A DNA stretch of 64,000 nucleotides. It comes from an uncultured Bacteroidia bacterium (lineage in GTDB: Bacteria > Bacteroidota > Bacteroidia > Bacteroidales > UBA932). Every line of letters starts with the position of its first letter. The first letter of the stretch is position 1. Below are positions 19,376 through 27,256 of the stretch, in pieces. The stretch covers positions 1 through 64,000 of the forward strand of contig CADAOA010000005.1 of NCBI GenBank assembly GCA_902789435.1. Reading direction: 5' to 3'. A model generated the notes under the pieces. That model was not told the DNA's origin. It searched no databases and saw only the letters and a list, made by a program, of their open reading frames with translations. The position numbers and the translations under genes are program-made.

Positions 19376-20842
19376 TTATTTGCGCTTTGAAACAGGTGCT
19401 TCCTTGAGAAGCTCTACGAGATACTTCCAGCATTTTCCAACACTCTCGATGTTTACTCTTTCATCAGGTGAGTGAGGTGAGAAGATTGTAGGTCCGAAGG
19501 ATATCATGTCCCACTCAGGATATGTAGCTCCAAGAATTCCGCACTCCAGTCCGGCGTGGATTCCCGTAACCTCAGGCTCCTTTCCGTAGAGTTTCTTGTA
19601 AACATCCTTGGAAACCTTGAGGATAGGAGAATTCATATCCAACTGCCATCCTGAATAACCTCCACGGAAAGAGCACTTTCCACCAGCCAGCTCAACGATG
19701 GCACGCATGCTCTCGGCAAGCTCGTATTTCTCCGAATCGATGGAACTTCTCATCAGGGAGTGGATCTTGATGGTCTTTGCATCCTGCTGGATGATAGCCA
19801 TATTATTTGAAGTCTCCACGAAACCAGGAACGGTGTCGCTCATTCTCCATACTCCGTTAGGAATGGAAGCGATAGCCTTAACGATTGCAAGAGCAGTAGC
19901 TTTCTCGATAGCAGGAGCCTTCTCCTTTACCGGAGAAACGGTGATCTTGAGATCCTTGTCTGTGTACTGATATTCGAATGTGGTTTCCTTGCGGATCTTG
20001 CTAACATGGAGAGAAAGTTTTCTCTCGTTCTTCTTAGGAACGGCGATTATTGCGTGAGCATCTCTAGGAATAGAGTTGCGGATGCTGCCACCGCTGATGC
20101 AAACCAGACGGGCGTTCAAGTCTCTCATCACAGGAAGGATAACCCTTGCAAGTATCTTATTGGCGTTTGCACGGTAGAGAACGATATCCATTCCGGAGTG
20201 TCCTCCGATAAGTCCGCTTACAGCAATTTTCTTGAATACATAACCTGCAGGAACTTTCTCTGTCGTGTAGTTGAAAGTAGCCTCACCGTCAAGTCCGCCT
20301 GCGCAACCAACATAAAGGATGCCTTCGGTCTCGGAATCGAGGTTCACCAATATTTCACCCTTGAGGATGCCTGGTTTCAAAGCTCTTGCTCCTGTCATTC
20401 CGGTTTCCTCGTCAACGGTGAAAAGACATTCGATCGGGCCGTGCTGCATTGTCTTTGACTGCAGAACTGCAAGTGCCATGGAAACGCCCATTCCGTTATC
20501 GGCTCCAAGAGTGGTTCCGGTTGCGTAAACGAGATCGCCGACTATCCTAGGCTTGATTGGATCTGTCTCGAAATTGTGCTTTACGTCAGGATTCTTCTGA
20601 GGCACCATATCGAGATGAGCTTCGAGAATAAGACCGGCTTTCTTTTCCATTCCCTTGGTTGCAGGCTTGCGGATTACCACGTTTCCCACTTCGTCCTTGA
20701 TAGTCTCCAATCCGAGCTTCTTACCGAAGTTGTAAACGAACTCCACTGCCTTATGTTCTTTTTTGGATGGACGCGGAACTTTTGCAAGTTCGTTGAAAAT
20801 CGTCCAAACTTCCTTTGGTTGTAACTGATCGATAGTTTTCAT
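19376..20842 (-). CDS. pepD: Cytosolic beta-alanyl/aminoacyl-histidine dipeptidase (M20C)
   Basis: Di-zinc M20 peptidase hydrolysing Xaa-His and other dipeptides. Metal and catalytic motifs are seen in order: EAHLDMVPQKN (His, Asp), the bridging Asp in TTLGADNGMG, DEETGMTGA (catalytic Glu and metal ligand), ILVNLDSE (Asp ligand) and the C-terminal GPTIFSPHSPDE (His). 488 residues, no signal peptide. The histone-like gene begins 29 bases downstream and may share its transcript. Fits an amino-acid or peptide-using metabolism, as does the POT transporter nearby. Confidence 0.93.
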   Translation of the reverse strand: MKTIDQLQPKEVWTIFNELAKVPRPSKKEHKAVEFVYNFGKKLGLETIKDEVGNVVIRKPATKGMEKKAGLILEAHLDMVPQKNPDVKHNFETDPIKPRIVGDLVYATGTTLGADNGMGVSMALAVLQSKTMQHGPIECLFTVDEETGMTGARALKPGILKGEILVNLDSETEGILYVGCAGGLDGEATFNYTTEKVPAGYVFKKIAVSGLIGGHSGMDIVLYRANANKILARVILPVMRDLNARLVCISGGSIRNSIPRDAHAIIAVPKKNERKLSLHVSKIRKETTFEYQYTDKDLKITVSPVKEKAPAIEKATALAIVKAIASIPNGVWRMSDTVPGFVETSNNMAIIQQDAKTIKIHSLMRSSIDSEKYELAESMRAIVELAGGKCSFRGGYSGWQLDMNSPILKVSKDVYKKLYGKEPEVTGIHAGLECGILGATYPEWDMISFGPTIFSPHSPDERVNIESVGKCWKYLVELLKEAPVSKRK

Positions 20843-20863
20843 TAGTATCTGTGTTTAATCGTA

Positions 20864-21943
20864 CTATTTTCCCAAAGCCAGATCCAATGGAAAGTATGCC
20901 AGCTTTCCGAACTGGTAAACAGGAATTCTCGTCTGCCCAATCACGGTCTGTCCGTCAAGCAGGCGGGCGGTAACAACAAGCGGCATCCTGTAAGCCACTT
21001 TACCCTTCGATGCTGCAATCTCTTCTGCGGAAATTTCCGGGGCAATCTTTCCGTCCGTCACTGTAAGCTCCAGGTAAACAGGACGTCCGCTCATATTGTC
21101 CGGAGGAAGAAGACCCTGAGTGTCTGAAATTCTGAACACCACGTAACTCTGCTTTGCATTCTTTGCCTTTGGCACGATTTCAAAGCTTGCTGTCTGAGTG
21201 GCAACAGTGGTTTTTCCGGTAAAGAGAGATGTATATTCTTTCTCAAGCAAATCCATCTTGTCAACAGCGTTTCCCAAAGCGGCGCCGCTGTAATTCGCAT
21301 CCGTGTCTCCGGTAAGGATGTCTATTTTCTTTTCGCGGAGACGGAAGATAAGCTGAGCTGTTTCCTCAGCTTTTTTCTCCAGGCTCTTTGCTACGGTCTG
21401 AGTCTGCGGAACTGCTATCTTCTCAACCTCCCCATTCTCGTTTGTAACGCTCTTGTATAACTGAGTGGTTTGCGTGGAGAGGTTTGCAACACCCTCGTTG
21501 AAAGTCGGTTGCATCGGTGATGGAAATCTTGCCGGGGCGGTTTCAGCAGAAAAATAACCAGCTGCTACAATCAAACCCTGAGAACAGAAGTTCAGGAAAT
21601 TTGCACTTGCGTTCTTTGAAGATCCGATATTCAGCGCAACACTTAATGACTGATCTGCTTCAACCAGAGGAGTAAGTTCCACCTGCTCTATTGCGCAACT
21701 GTTTCTTGAAGTGCGGTCTGCGCTGATTCCCAGATACTTGTCAGAAAACGAAGCATATGGTCCCGCGGTGAATTTAGATAAGGACACCGTAACTGTTACC
21801 CTTACCGAAGTTTGCGGAAGAGAATAGATCACGGCACCAGCCGGAGCAGCGTCGGCACTTTTAAAAATCTGTGAATAAGAGGGAGTTGCAGAAACGAGCA
21901 GCAAAGCTGCAATAAGTATTGATGTTCTCTTTGCGATTTGCAT
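20864..21943 (-). CDS. DUF4831 family secreted protein
   Basis: Signal peptide MQIAKRTSILIAALLLVSA (cleavage near TPSYSQ), then a protein of the Bacteroidota DUF4831 family (AVIYSLPQTSVRVTVTV, GPYASFSDKYLGI). A segment rich in Gln/Thr around 170-220 and a C-terminal segment (RIPVYQFGKLAYFPL) fit. Function unknown. ATG 21943 is chosen; a TTG 33 bases further upstream would give a longer, unusual signal peptide. It follows the lipid A acyltransferase on the same strand. Confidence 0.75.
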   Translation of the reverse strand: MQIAKRTSILIAALLLVSATPSYSQIFKSADAAPAGAVIYSLPQTSVRVTVTVSLSKFTAGPYASFSDKYLGISADRTSRNSCAIEQVELTPLVEADQSLSVALNIGSSKNASANFLNFCSQGLIVAAGYFSAETAPARFPSPMQPTFNEGVANLSTQTTQLYKSVTNENGEVEKIAVPQTQTVAKSLEKKAEETAQLIFRLREKKIDILTGDTDANYSGAALGNAVDKMDLLEKEYTSLFTGKTTVATQTASFEIVPKAKNAKQSYVVFRISDTQGLLPPDNMSGRPVYLELTVTDGKIAPEISAEEIAASKGKVAYRMPLVVTARLLDGQTVIGQTRIPVYQFGKLAYFPLDLALGK

Positions 21944-22001
21944 TTTCTTAATTGCTGGAAAGAATTGCTTTTGCAATTATAATAATAATTTGTCAAAGTT
22001 A

Positions 22002-22919
22002 TTATAAGTCAGACGGTATATTTCTCTTCCATCTTCTGTGACTCCATAGCCAATTGACCTTATTCTTGCGTATATCTTCTTCCAGAAGACGGGCGAATTC
22101 TTTTGTGACATAGTACTCTTCCAAACTATGGGGATCTTCTGTAATCTTCTCGAACTCAATATGATATTTTCCTCGCGACAAAAGATTCATCCTTAGGTAT
22201 ACAACGGGCATCCGAAGTTTTGAAGCAAGAAATTCCGGACCGGGAAGCATGTAAGTTTTCTGATTCAGAAAATCAACGACAGGATCGTGCTCCCCGATTG
22301 AATTCTGGTCGGATATCAGAATATATGTTGCTTTTCTTTCTTTATTTTTCAGCGCATGACGAAGAACCTGCTTGCTTTCCAGAACCTTTCCCAGAACCTT
22401 GAACTTTGTATATTCGCGCATTCGCACTTTCTTGAATATCAGGTCTGAAAACTTATTCCTGGCAGCCTTGTAAACCATATACACGGGATGTGATGAAAAA
22501 CTTTCTTCCGTACGTTCTTCAAAAGGAAGTCCGCATGCACTGACCAATTCCCAGTTTCCGCAATGGCCCATCACCATAAGAACATGGCCGTGCTTTCTCA
22601 GAAGTTCATCGACAACTTCAGTTCTGGAGACGGAAATATGTTTTCTCAAAGCAGACTCAGAATGTGCAAGATTCCAGATATTCTCCACGAAGATATCGCA
22701 CATGTGACGGTAATAATCTGATGTCAGAGATTTGATTTCTCCATATCTCATTTCAGGAAAGCTCCTTGCAATGTTGGTTGTGATAACAGAGTATCGGTAC
22801 CTGACGATCCTCCTTAAAATGAAAGCGAAAATGTCGGAGAAAAAATAATGCACACAAAGAGGCATGAGGCCCGCGACATAGAGAAGACAGTAAACGGCTC
22901 CGGCAAAAAACTTTTTCAT
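22002..22919 (-). CDS. Lipid A biosynthesis acyltransferase (LpxL/HtrB family)
   Basis: Inner-membrane enzyme transferring a secondary acyl chain to lipid A. An N-terminal hydrophobic anchor (about 5-35) is followed by the HxxxxE catalytic motif in GHCGNWE and a downstream segment with ISDQNS and the PVVDFLNQ region that aligns with the family. 305 residues. Which acyl position it serves cannot be told. Confidence 0.88.
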   Translation of the reverse strand: MKKFFAGAVYCLLYVAGLMPLCVHYFFSDIFAFILRRIVRYRYSVITTNIARSFPEMRYGEIKSLTSDYYRHMCDIFVENIWNLAHSESALRKHISVSRTEVVDELLRKHGHVLMVMGHCGNWELVSACGLPFEERTEESFSSHPVYMVYKAARNKFSDLIFKKVRMREYTKFKVLGKVLESKQVLRHALKNKERKATYILISDQNSIGEHDPVVDFLNQKTYMLPGPEFLASKLRMPVVYLRMNLLSRGKYHIEFEKITEDPHSLEEYYVTKEFARLLEEDIRKNKVNWLWSHRRWKRNIPSDL

Positions 22920-22974
22920 GACTCTTTTTCTGATTTGCGGGTATAAAGATAATAAAGTTGTAACAATAATTCAT

Positions 22975-22982
22975 TATATTTG
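22975..22982 (+). promoter_or_regulatory. -7 promoter element for the POT transporter
   Basis: TATATTTG, about 90 bases before the start; a -33 TTTG at proper spacing is not obvious. Confidence 0.4.
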
Positions 22983-22994
22983 AGTTTTGAAAGA

Positions 22995-23050
22995 CAGGCG
23001 TTCTCATCGGACTTCAGGGCGCCTGACTGAAACGGAAAAGAAAGTCCGGC
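22995..23050 (+). promoter_or_regulatory. Structured 5' leader of the POT transporter gene
   Basis: Two mutually exclusive pairings are seen: CAGGCG (22995-23000) with CGCCTG (23020-23025), and CGGACTT (23008-23014) with AAGTCCG (23042-23048); the second can also hold a small TCAGG/CCTGA hairpin. This could be an attenuator or just chance structure. Confidence 0.25.
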
Positions 23051-23071
23051 AATAAAAAAAGATTTCAAAAC

Positions 23072-24754
23072 ATGTTAGAACTTTGGAAAAACAATGCTCC
23101 GCTATGTATCCTGATAGTGATACTGATAGTGGTTGTTCCACTGCTTATCTTCTATCTGGTTAAAGCCAAGAGGGAGCATCCGAAGGGATTGATTGCAGCC
23201 GCATTGAGCAACATGGGAGAGAGGTTCGGCTACTACATCATGAACGCCGTGCTGGCTCTTTTCCTTGCTTCCAAATTCGGCATCAGCGACGATGCCGCCG
23301 GATGGATTTATGCGGTATTTTATTTCTCGATTTACGTTCTTGCCCTCCCTGGAGGTCTGATCGCAGACCGTCTTCAGAATTACAAGGGAACCATCATTTC
23401 AGGACTGTTGGTTATGGCAATCGGATATGCCCTGCTGGCCGTTCCGGTATTCGGAGAATCCTTTGCCGCAACAACCGGACACATCTCCGGCATCCTGGTA
23501 TTCACCTGCTTTGCTCTGCTTCTGATTGCAATCGGAAATGGTCTTTTCAAAGGCAACCTTCAGGCAATCGTCGGCCAGATGTATGACAACTTCGAGGCCG
23601 AAGGAGCAAAGATCAGCAAGGAAGAACTCGAAAGGAGAAAGAGCAAGAGAGACCCTGGTTTCCAGATTTTCTACGTGTTCATCAACATAGGCGGAGTGAT
23701 CGCTCCGTTCGTTGCTCCTCTGCTCAGAAGCTGGTGGCTCAAGGCTCACGACCTTGTCTACAATTCCAGCCTTCCTAAGCTCTGCCATCAGCTGCTTAAC
23801 GAAGGGACAGAGATGACCGCCGAGCAGACCAACAACCTGGCACAGCTGGCCGAGCAGGTTCAGACTGGAGCACAGGCTCTTCCTGCAGGAGCAGAGTTCG
23901 CCGAGAATTATCTGAACGTGTTCAATACCGGTGTACACTATTCATACATCGCATCTGTTGCCGCAATGGTAATCTCCCTGCTTATCTTCCTTGCAACAAA
24001 GAAGAAATTCCCTAACCCTGCAAAGAAGGAAAAGAAAGCTGTTGCAAGCTACACCGAGGAAGAAAGGATTGCAAACGCAAAGGAAATCAAGCAGAGACTC
24101 TATGCTCTGTTCGCAGTTCTGGGTGTTGCCGTATTCTTCTGGTTCTCATTCCACCAGAATGGCCAGAGCCTTTCATTCTTCGCCCGTGACTTTGTCAACA
24201 CCGAGAATGTTCCGCCTGAGGTTTGGCAGTGCATCAACCCGTTCTTCGTGATCATCCTAACCCCTATCATCATGGGCCTGTTCGCCGTTCTGGCCAACAG
24301 GGGAAAGAAAGTTTCCACCCCTAGGAAGATCGCCCTGGGTATGTTCATCACGGCTCTTGCCTACATTTTCCTGATTATCATCGCCTGCATCCACAAGTAT
24401 CCTTCACTGGATTCATTCGACACTCTCAGCGAGGCCGTCAAGGCAACCATGAGAACAAGTCCTGCGGTTCTTATCCTTACCTACTTCTTCCTGACTGTGG
24501 CCGAGCTGTTCATCTCGCCTCTGGGACTTAGCTTCGTAAGTAAGGTTGCTCCTAAGCACCTGCAGGGAATCTGCCAGGGACTGTGGCTGACAGCAACAGC
24601 AGTTGGAAACCTGTTCATCGCCCTCGGAGTCACAATGCTCCGCAAGTTCCCTCAGCAGTGGGAGACCTGGGCTGTATTCGCGGCATTCTGCCTGATCTCA
24701 ATGGGTGTTATGCTCGGTATGGTCAAGTGGCTCGAGAAGGTTACTTCAGACTAG
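23072..24754 (+). CDS. Proton-dependent oligopeptide transporter (POT/PTR2 family)
   Basis: Major-facilitator symporter importing di- and tripeptides with protons. The family signature NMGERFGYYIMNAVL sits near residues 48-62, and a second (FKGNLQAIVGQMYD) follows the fifth helix. 560 residues, about 12-14 membrane helices with a long loop (about 225-290) in the middle, as in Bacteroidota DtpT-like proteins. Probably monocistronic or cotranscribed with the GT2 gene 20 bases downstream. Confidence 0.93.
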   Translation: MLELWKNNAPLCILIVILIVVVPLLIFYLVKAKREHPKGLIAAALSNMGERFGYYIMNAVLALFLASKFGISDDAAGWIYAVFYFSIYVLALPGGLIADRLQNYKGTIISGLLVMAIGYALLAVPVFGESFAATTGHISGILVFTCFALLLIAIGNGLFKGNLQAIVGQMYDNFEAEGAKISKEELERRKSKRDPGFQIFYVFINIGGVIAPFVAPLLRSWWLKAHDLVYNSSLPKLCHQLLNEGTEMTAEQTNNLAQLAEQVQTGAQALPAGAEFAENYLNVFNTGVHYSYIASVAAMVISLLIFLATKKKFPNPAKKEKKAVASYTEEERIANAKEIKQRLYALFAVLGVAVFFWFSFHQNGQSLSFFARDFVNTENVPPEVWQCINPFFVIILTPIIMGLFAVLANRGKKVSTPRKIALGMFITALAYIFLIIIACIHKYPSLDSFDTLSEAVKATMRTSPAVLILTYFFLTVAELFISPLGLSFVSKVAPKHLQGICQGLWLTATAVGNLFIALGVTMLRKFPQQWETWAVFAAFCLISMGVMLGMVKWLEKVTSD

Positions 24755-24774
24755 AGATTCGTCGCAACGCATAG

Positions 24775-25764
24775 ATGAAAGTTGCAGTCGTAATATTGAA
24801 TTGGAACGGCAAGGGCTTCCTCGAGAAGTTCTTGCCTTCCCTTTTCAATAGCCTTCCATCCTATGCGGAGCTTATAGTCGCCGACAACGCCTCCACAGAC
24901 GGCTCTAAAGAAGCCGTGCACAACGAGAAGATCCAGTGGATCCAGCTGGACAAGAACTACGGGTTCACCGGCGGCTACAACCGTGCATTTGAAAAACTGG
25001 ACGGTTACAAGTATTATGTATTGATAAACTCCGACATTGAAATAACCGAAGGATGGTTGGAAACCCTGACAGACTTCATGGAGAAACATCCTGAAGCGTC
25101 AGCCTGCCAGCCGAAAATCCTTTCCTACGCGAACAAGGATCATTTCGAGTATGCAGGAGCCGCAGGAGGCTTTATAGACCGCTGGGGCTTTCCTCTTTGC
25201 CGCGGCAGAATCCTGTCCTGCATAGAAGAAGACAAGGGCCAGTATGACAGCCCTATACAATGCTTCTGGGCATCAGGAGCCTGCATGGTTGTGCGCAGCG
25301 ATGTATGGCATCGTCTGGGCGGACTGGACGAGGAGTTCTTCGCCCACATGGAAGAGATTGATTTCTGCTGGAGGGCATCCCTGGCCGGCGGGCAGATCTG
25401 GTGCGTGCCCCAGAGCAAAGTCTATCACGTGGGAGGCGGAACCCTTCCCAACAATTCGCCGAGGAAACTCTACCTCAACTACCGCAACAACCTTCTGATG
25501 CTCTGGAAAAATCTTCCTGCAAAGCACAAAAACGGCAAGATTTTCCTCAGAAAGTGCATCGACGGCCTCTCTGCCGTCTGCTATATTTTCCAGGGCAGAT
25601 TCAGTTATTTCAAAAGCGTCATCAAAGCCCATCGCGATTACAGGAAACTCAAGGCAAAAGTGACAGCGTCATCTGCCAATCTCCTGCCTTACGGCGTTCT
25701 TCCTTATTCCATAATTAAGAAGTTCTTCACCGGCCACAAAAAGTTCTCACAACTTCAAAAATAA
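24775..25764 (+). CDS. Family 2 glycosyltransferase
   Basis: GT-A fold glycosyltransferase for cell-surface glycans. VVILNWNGKGFL start, nucleotide-binding DNASTDGS (about 40-47), the metal-binding NSDIEI (about 86-91), and the acceptor-side EEIDFCWR (about 200) are all in the pattern of rhamnosyl/dTDP-sugar transferases. No transmembrane segment beyond a hydrophobic C-terminal stretch. Donor and acceptor unknown. A terminator follows directly. Confidence 0.9.
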   Translation: MKVAVVILNWNGKGFLEKFLPSLFNSLPSYAELIVADNASTDGSKEAVHNEKIQWIQLDKNYGFTGGYNRAFEKLDGYKYYVLINSDIEITEGWLETLTDFMEKHPEASACQPKILSYANKDHFEYAGAAGGFIDRWGFPLCRGRILSCIEEDKGQYDSPIQCFWASGACMVVRSDVWHRLGGLDEEFFAHMEEIDFCWRASLAGGQIWCVPQSKVYHVGGGTLPNNSPRKLYLNYRNNLLMLWKNLPAKHKNGKIFLRKCIDGLSAVCYIFQGRFSYFKSVIKAHRDYRKLKAKVTASSANLLPYGVLPYSIIKKFFTGHKKFSQLQK

Positions 25765-25780
25765 AGAGCAAAGTTCTTTT

Positions 25781-25810
25781 ACCACCTTTCGCCATAAAGG
25801 TGGTTTTTTA
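25781..25810 (+). terminator. Terminator of the GT2 gene
   Basis: ACCACCTTT CGCCAT AAAGGTGGT, a nine-base-pair stem, followed by T6. Confidence 0.88.
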
Positions 25811-25874
25811 TAAATATAACCTTGTCGGAAAATTTGTCAAGATTATTCTTGGACAATAGGTATATAGTTCCCAA

Positions 25875-25915
25875 AATAAAAAGGTATTCCAGTGTGGGCT
25901 GAGATACTTTTTATT
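25875..25915. repeat. Hairpin repeat copy A (beside the toxin gene)
   Basis: A 41-base imperfect palindrome (AAGGTATTCC ... GAGATACTTTTT) that is nearly the same, in the same orientation, as the 42-base element at 26877. Its flanks are A- and T-rich, so it can act as a terminator for the toxin operon, 43 bases after the PIN stop. Confidence 0.8.
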
Positions 25916-25958
25916 GCGCATTATTGAAGTAGACTTAATTTCATGACTAGTATAGTTA

Positions 25959-26372
25959 TCACTGAAGAAGCTTACCCATCTTTTGCAGGAATTCCGCAGG
26001 AGTAACTACAATGGGTGATTTTGGGAAATGCTTTGTGTTTCCCGTTATCAGGAAGGTATCTTCTTTTGACATAGCCACTTCATAAAAAACAATGTCATCC
26101 GGATCGGGAAACTCTTCTGCTGAAGGGAGCCTTTCAGATGAGATGCCATTGCTCTTGATATAACTGATAATACTTTCTGTCAAGTTATCGGGAAGATTGA
26201 ATTTTTCCCGATTAAGGACTTCTTTATACTCAGCGATGATTTCATCGTTATAGAGTGGAGTAACATTACCATTGAATAAAGATTCCACAGCCAGAACCAC
26301 TGCGGTGTCTGACTGTTTTGAAATCAATGCAGAAACTAAAACATTTGTGTCATACACAGCAAATACTTTCAT
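25959..26372 (-). CDS. PIN-domain toxin
   Basis: A putative ribonuclease toxin of the PIN fold. Acidic site residues appear in order: Asp8 (VYDTN), Glu near 44-48 (NDEIIAEY), Asp92/Asp93 (PDPDDIVFYE) and the end of the fold LITGNTKHFP (109-117). 137 residues. The start codon overlaps the antitoxin stop by 4 bases (ATGA), which couples translation. Target RNA unknown; PIN toxins commonly cut tRNA or rRNA. Confidence 0.85.
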   Translation of the reverse strand: MKVFAVYDTNVLVSALISKQSDTAVVLAVESLFNGNVTPLYNDEIIAEYKEVLNREKFNLPDNLTESIISYIKSNGISSERLPSAEEFPDPDDIVFYEVAMSKEDTFLITGNTKHFPKSPIVVTPAEFLQKMGKLLQ

Positions 26373-26665
26373 CGTTCTTTTCTTGCCGCACGGATTTCCT
26401 CGTTAATCTCATCTTGAGATAATTGAGGGAAAGCACCTGCTTCAGCCATCGCACGGATAGTCCTGAATGCCTTAATCCCTTCGTTTTCTTCCGCCTTTGC
26501 TGCAATGTCGCCCTTGATTTCAAACGGGATCTTTCCGCGCTGGACAACTGCCTTGGCAAAAATATTCATTGCGGTATTGGCACTCATGCCAAACTGAGAG
26601 CAAAGAGAGTCAAAAGAACTCTTGAGATTGGAATCCATCCGGACTGTCATAGAAACTTGAGCCAT
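26369..26665 (-). CDS. RelB/DinJ family antitoxin
   Basis: 98-residue protein with the ribbon-helix-helix start (MAQVSMTVRMDSNLKSSFDS, then FGMSANTAMNIFAKAVVQRGKIPF) typical of DinJ/RelB. It should bind both its own promoter and the toxin through the C-terminal part. Its partner here is a PIN protein rather than the usual RelE/YafQ. It lies upstream of the toxin, the usual order. Confidence 0.88.
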   Translation of the reverse strand: MAQVSMTVRMDSNLKSSFDSLCSQFGMSANTAMNIFAKAVVQRGKIPFEIKGDIAAKAEENEGIKAFRTIRAMAEAGAFPQLSQDEINEEIRAARKER

Positions 26666-26685
26666 AATTTAAATTTTTAGCAGTG

Positions 26686-26693
26686 CAAATATA
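26686..26693 (-). promoter_or_regulatory. -7 promoter element of the toxin-antitoxin operon
   Basis: TATATTTG on the minus strand, 20 bases before the antitoxin ATG, in a very A+T-rich setting. The -33 is weak (ATTG at 26717-26714). The rest of 26694-26876 shows no gene. Confidence 0.45.
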
Positions 26694-26876
26694 TTTAAAT
26701 TTACATCACTATGCAATAAATATACTGCGTTTTGCTTTAATTATACAAGTAGCGATAGCCAGTTGATGCTTTCTTTTTCCGCATCCATTTTTTGTTTGCG
26801 AAAATAAGGCCCGCAGAGGAATAACGGATGCCAAACGGTAAAATTGACTATGTCCGCCCCTAAAAAAGCATGATTC

Positions 26877-26918
26877 AATAAAAAAGGTATTCCAGCGTGG
26901 GCTGAAATACCTTTTATT
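26877..26918. repeat. Hairpin repeat copy B (after the efflux operon)
   Basis: AAAGGTATTCCAGC / GCTGAAATACCTTT, a 42-base hairpin with one internal mismatch. It lies 38 bases after the last gene of the efflux operon and probably terminates it. It matches copy A at 25875 at most positions, including the loop. Confidence 0.82.
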
Positions 26919-26955
26919 CTCAGACTCAAACCACGGATGTGGAGAATAGGAAAAT

Positions 26956-27246
26956 TTAGTCTTCGTCGACAGTCCAGGAGAAGACTCTCAGGCCGAGTTT
27001 CGGCTTGAGGGCGTCTATCTCTTTGAGCCTTTCTTTCAGTCTCTTGGCGGCCTCGTCATCGACAAAGGTCACCATAGCCGAGTTCATGGTCGGCCAGGCG
27101 TGGGAACCGAGGTGAGGCTCTCCCTCTTTTGTGCCTCTTCCCTGAACCTGCTCCCACATCGTGAAGCCTCTCACGAAACATTTTTCCAGGGCTTCCATCA
27201 CGGCCTCGCCGTGTGCTTCGTTATATGTAATGAAAACTGCTTTCAT
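26956..27246 (-). CDS. PII-superfamily-like small protein of the efflux operon
   Basis: 96 residues, MKAVFITYNEAHGE at the start, RGFTMWEQVQGRG in the middle and LGLRVFSWTVDED at the end. It resembles a Bacteroidales group of small PII-like proteins (PG0045-like) found next to RND pumps. Start ATG 27246; the upstream in-frame stretch overlaps the RND gene. Residues TMWEQVQGRG may form the T-loop equivalent. A sensing or regulatory role for the pump is inference. Confidence 0.65.
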   Translation of the reverse strand: MKAVFITYNEAHGEAVMEALEKCFVRGFTMWEQVQGRGTKEGEPHLGSHAWPTMNSAMVTFVDDEAAKRLKERLKEIDALKPKLGLRVFSWTVDED

Positions 27247-27256
27247 AATCTCTCTG

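Noticed and set aside
18352..19407. A 351-codon plus-strand frame rich in Phe, Ala and Thr
   Set aside because: It is the complement of the Lys/Ala repeats of the histone-like gene and of the crotonase gene; its repeats are a by-product.
21944..21976. Upstream TTG start for the DUF4831 protein
   Set aside because: It would add 11 residues in front of a clean signal peptide that begins with ATG.
26741..26929. A 62-codon minus-strand frame
   Set aside because: It runs through the hairpin repeat at 26877 and has no family resemblance or start context; taken as non-coding.
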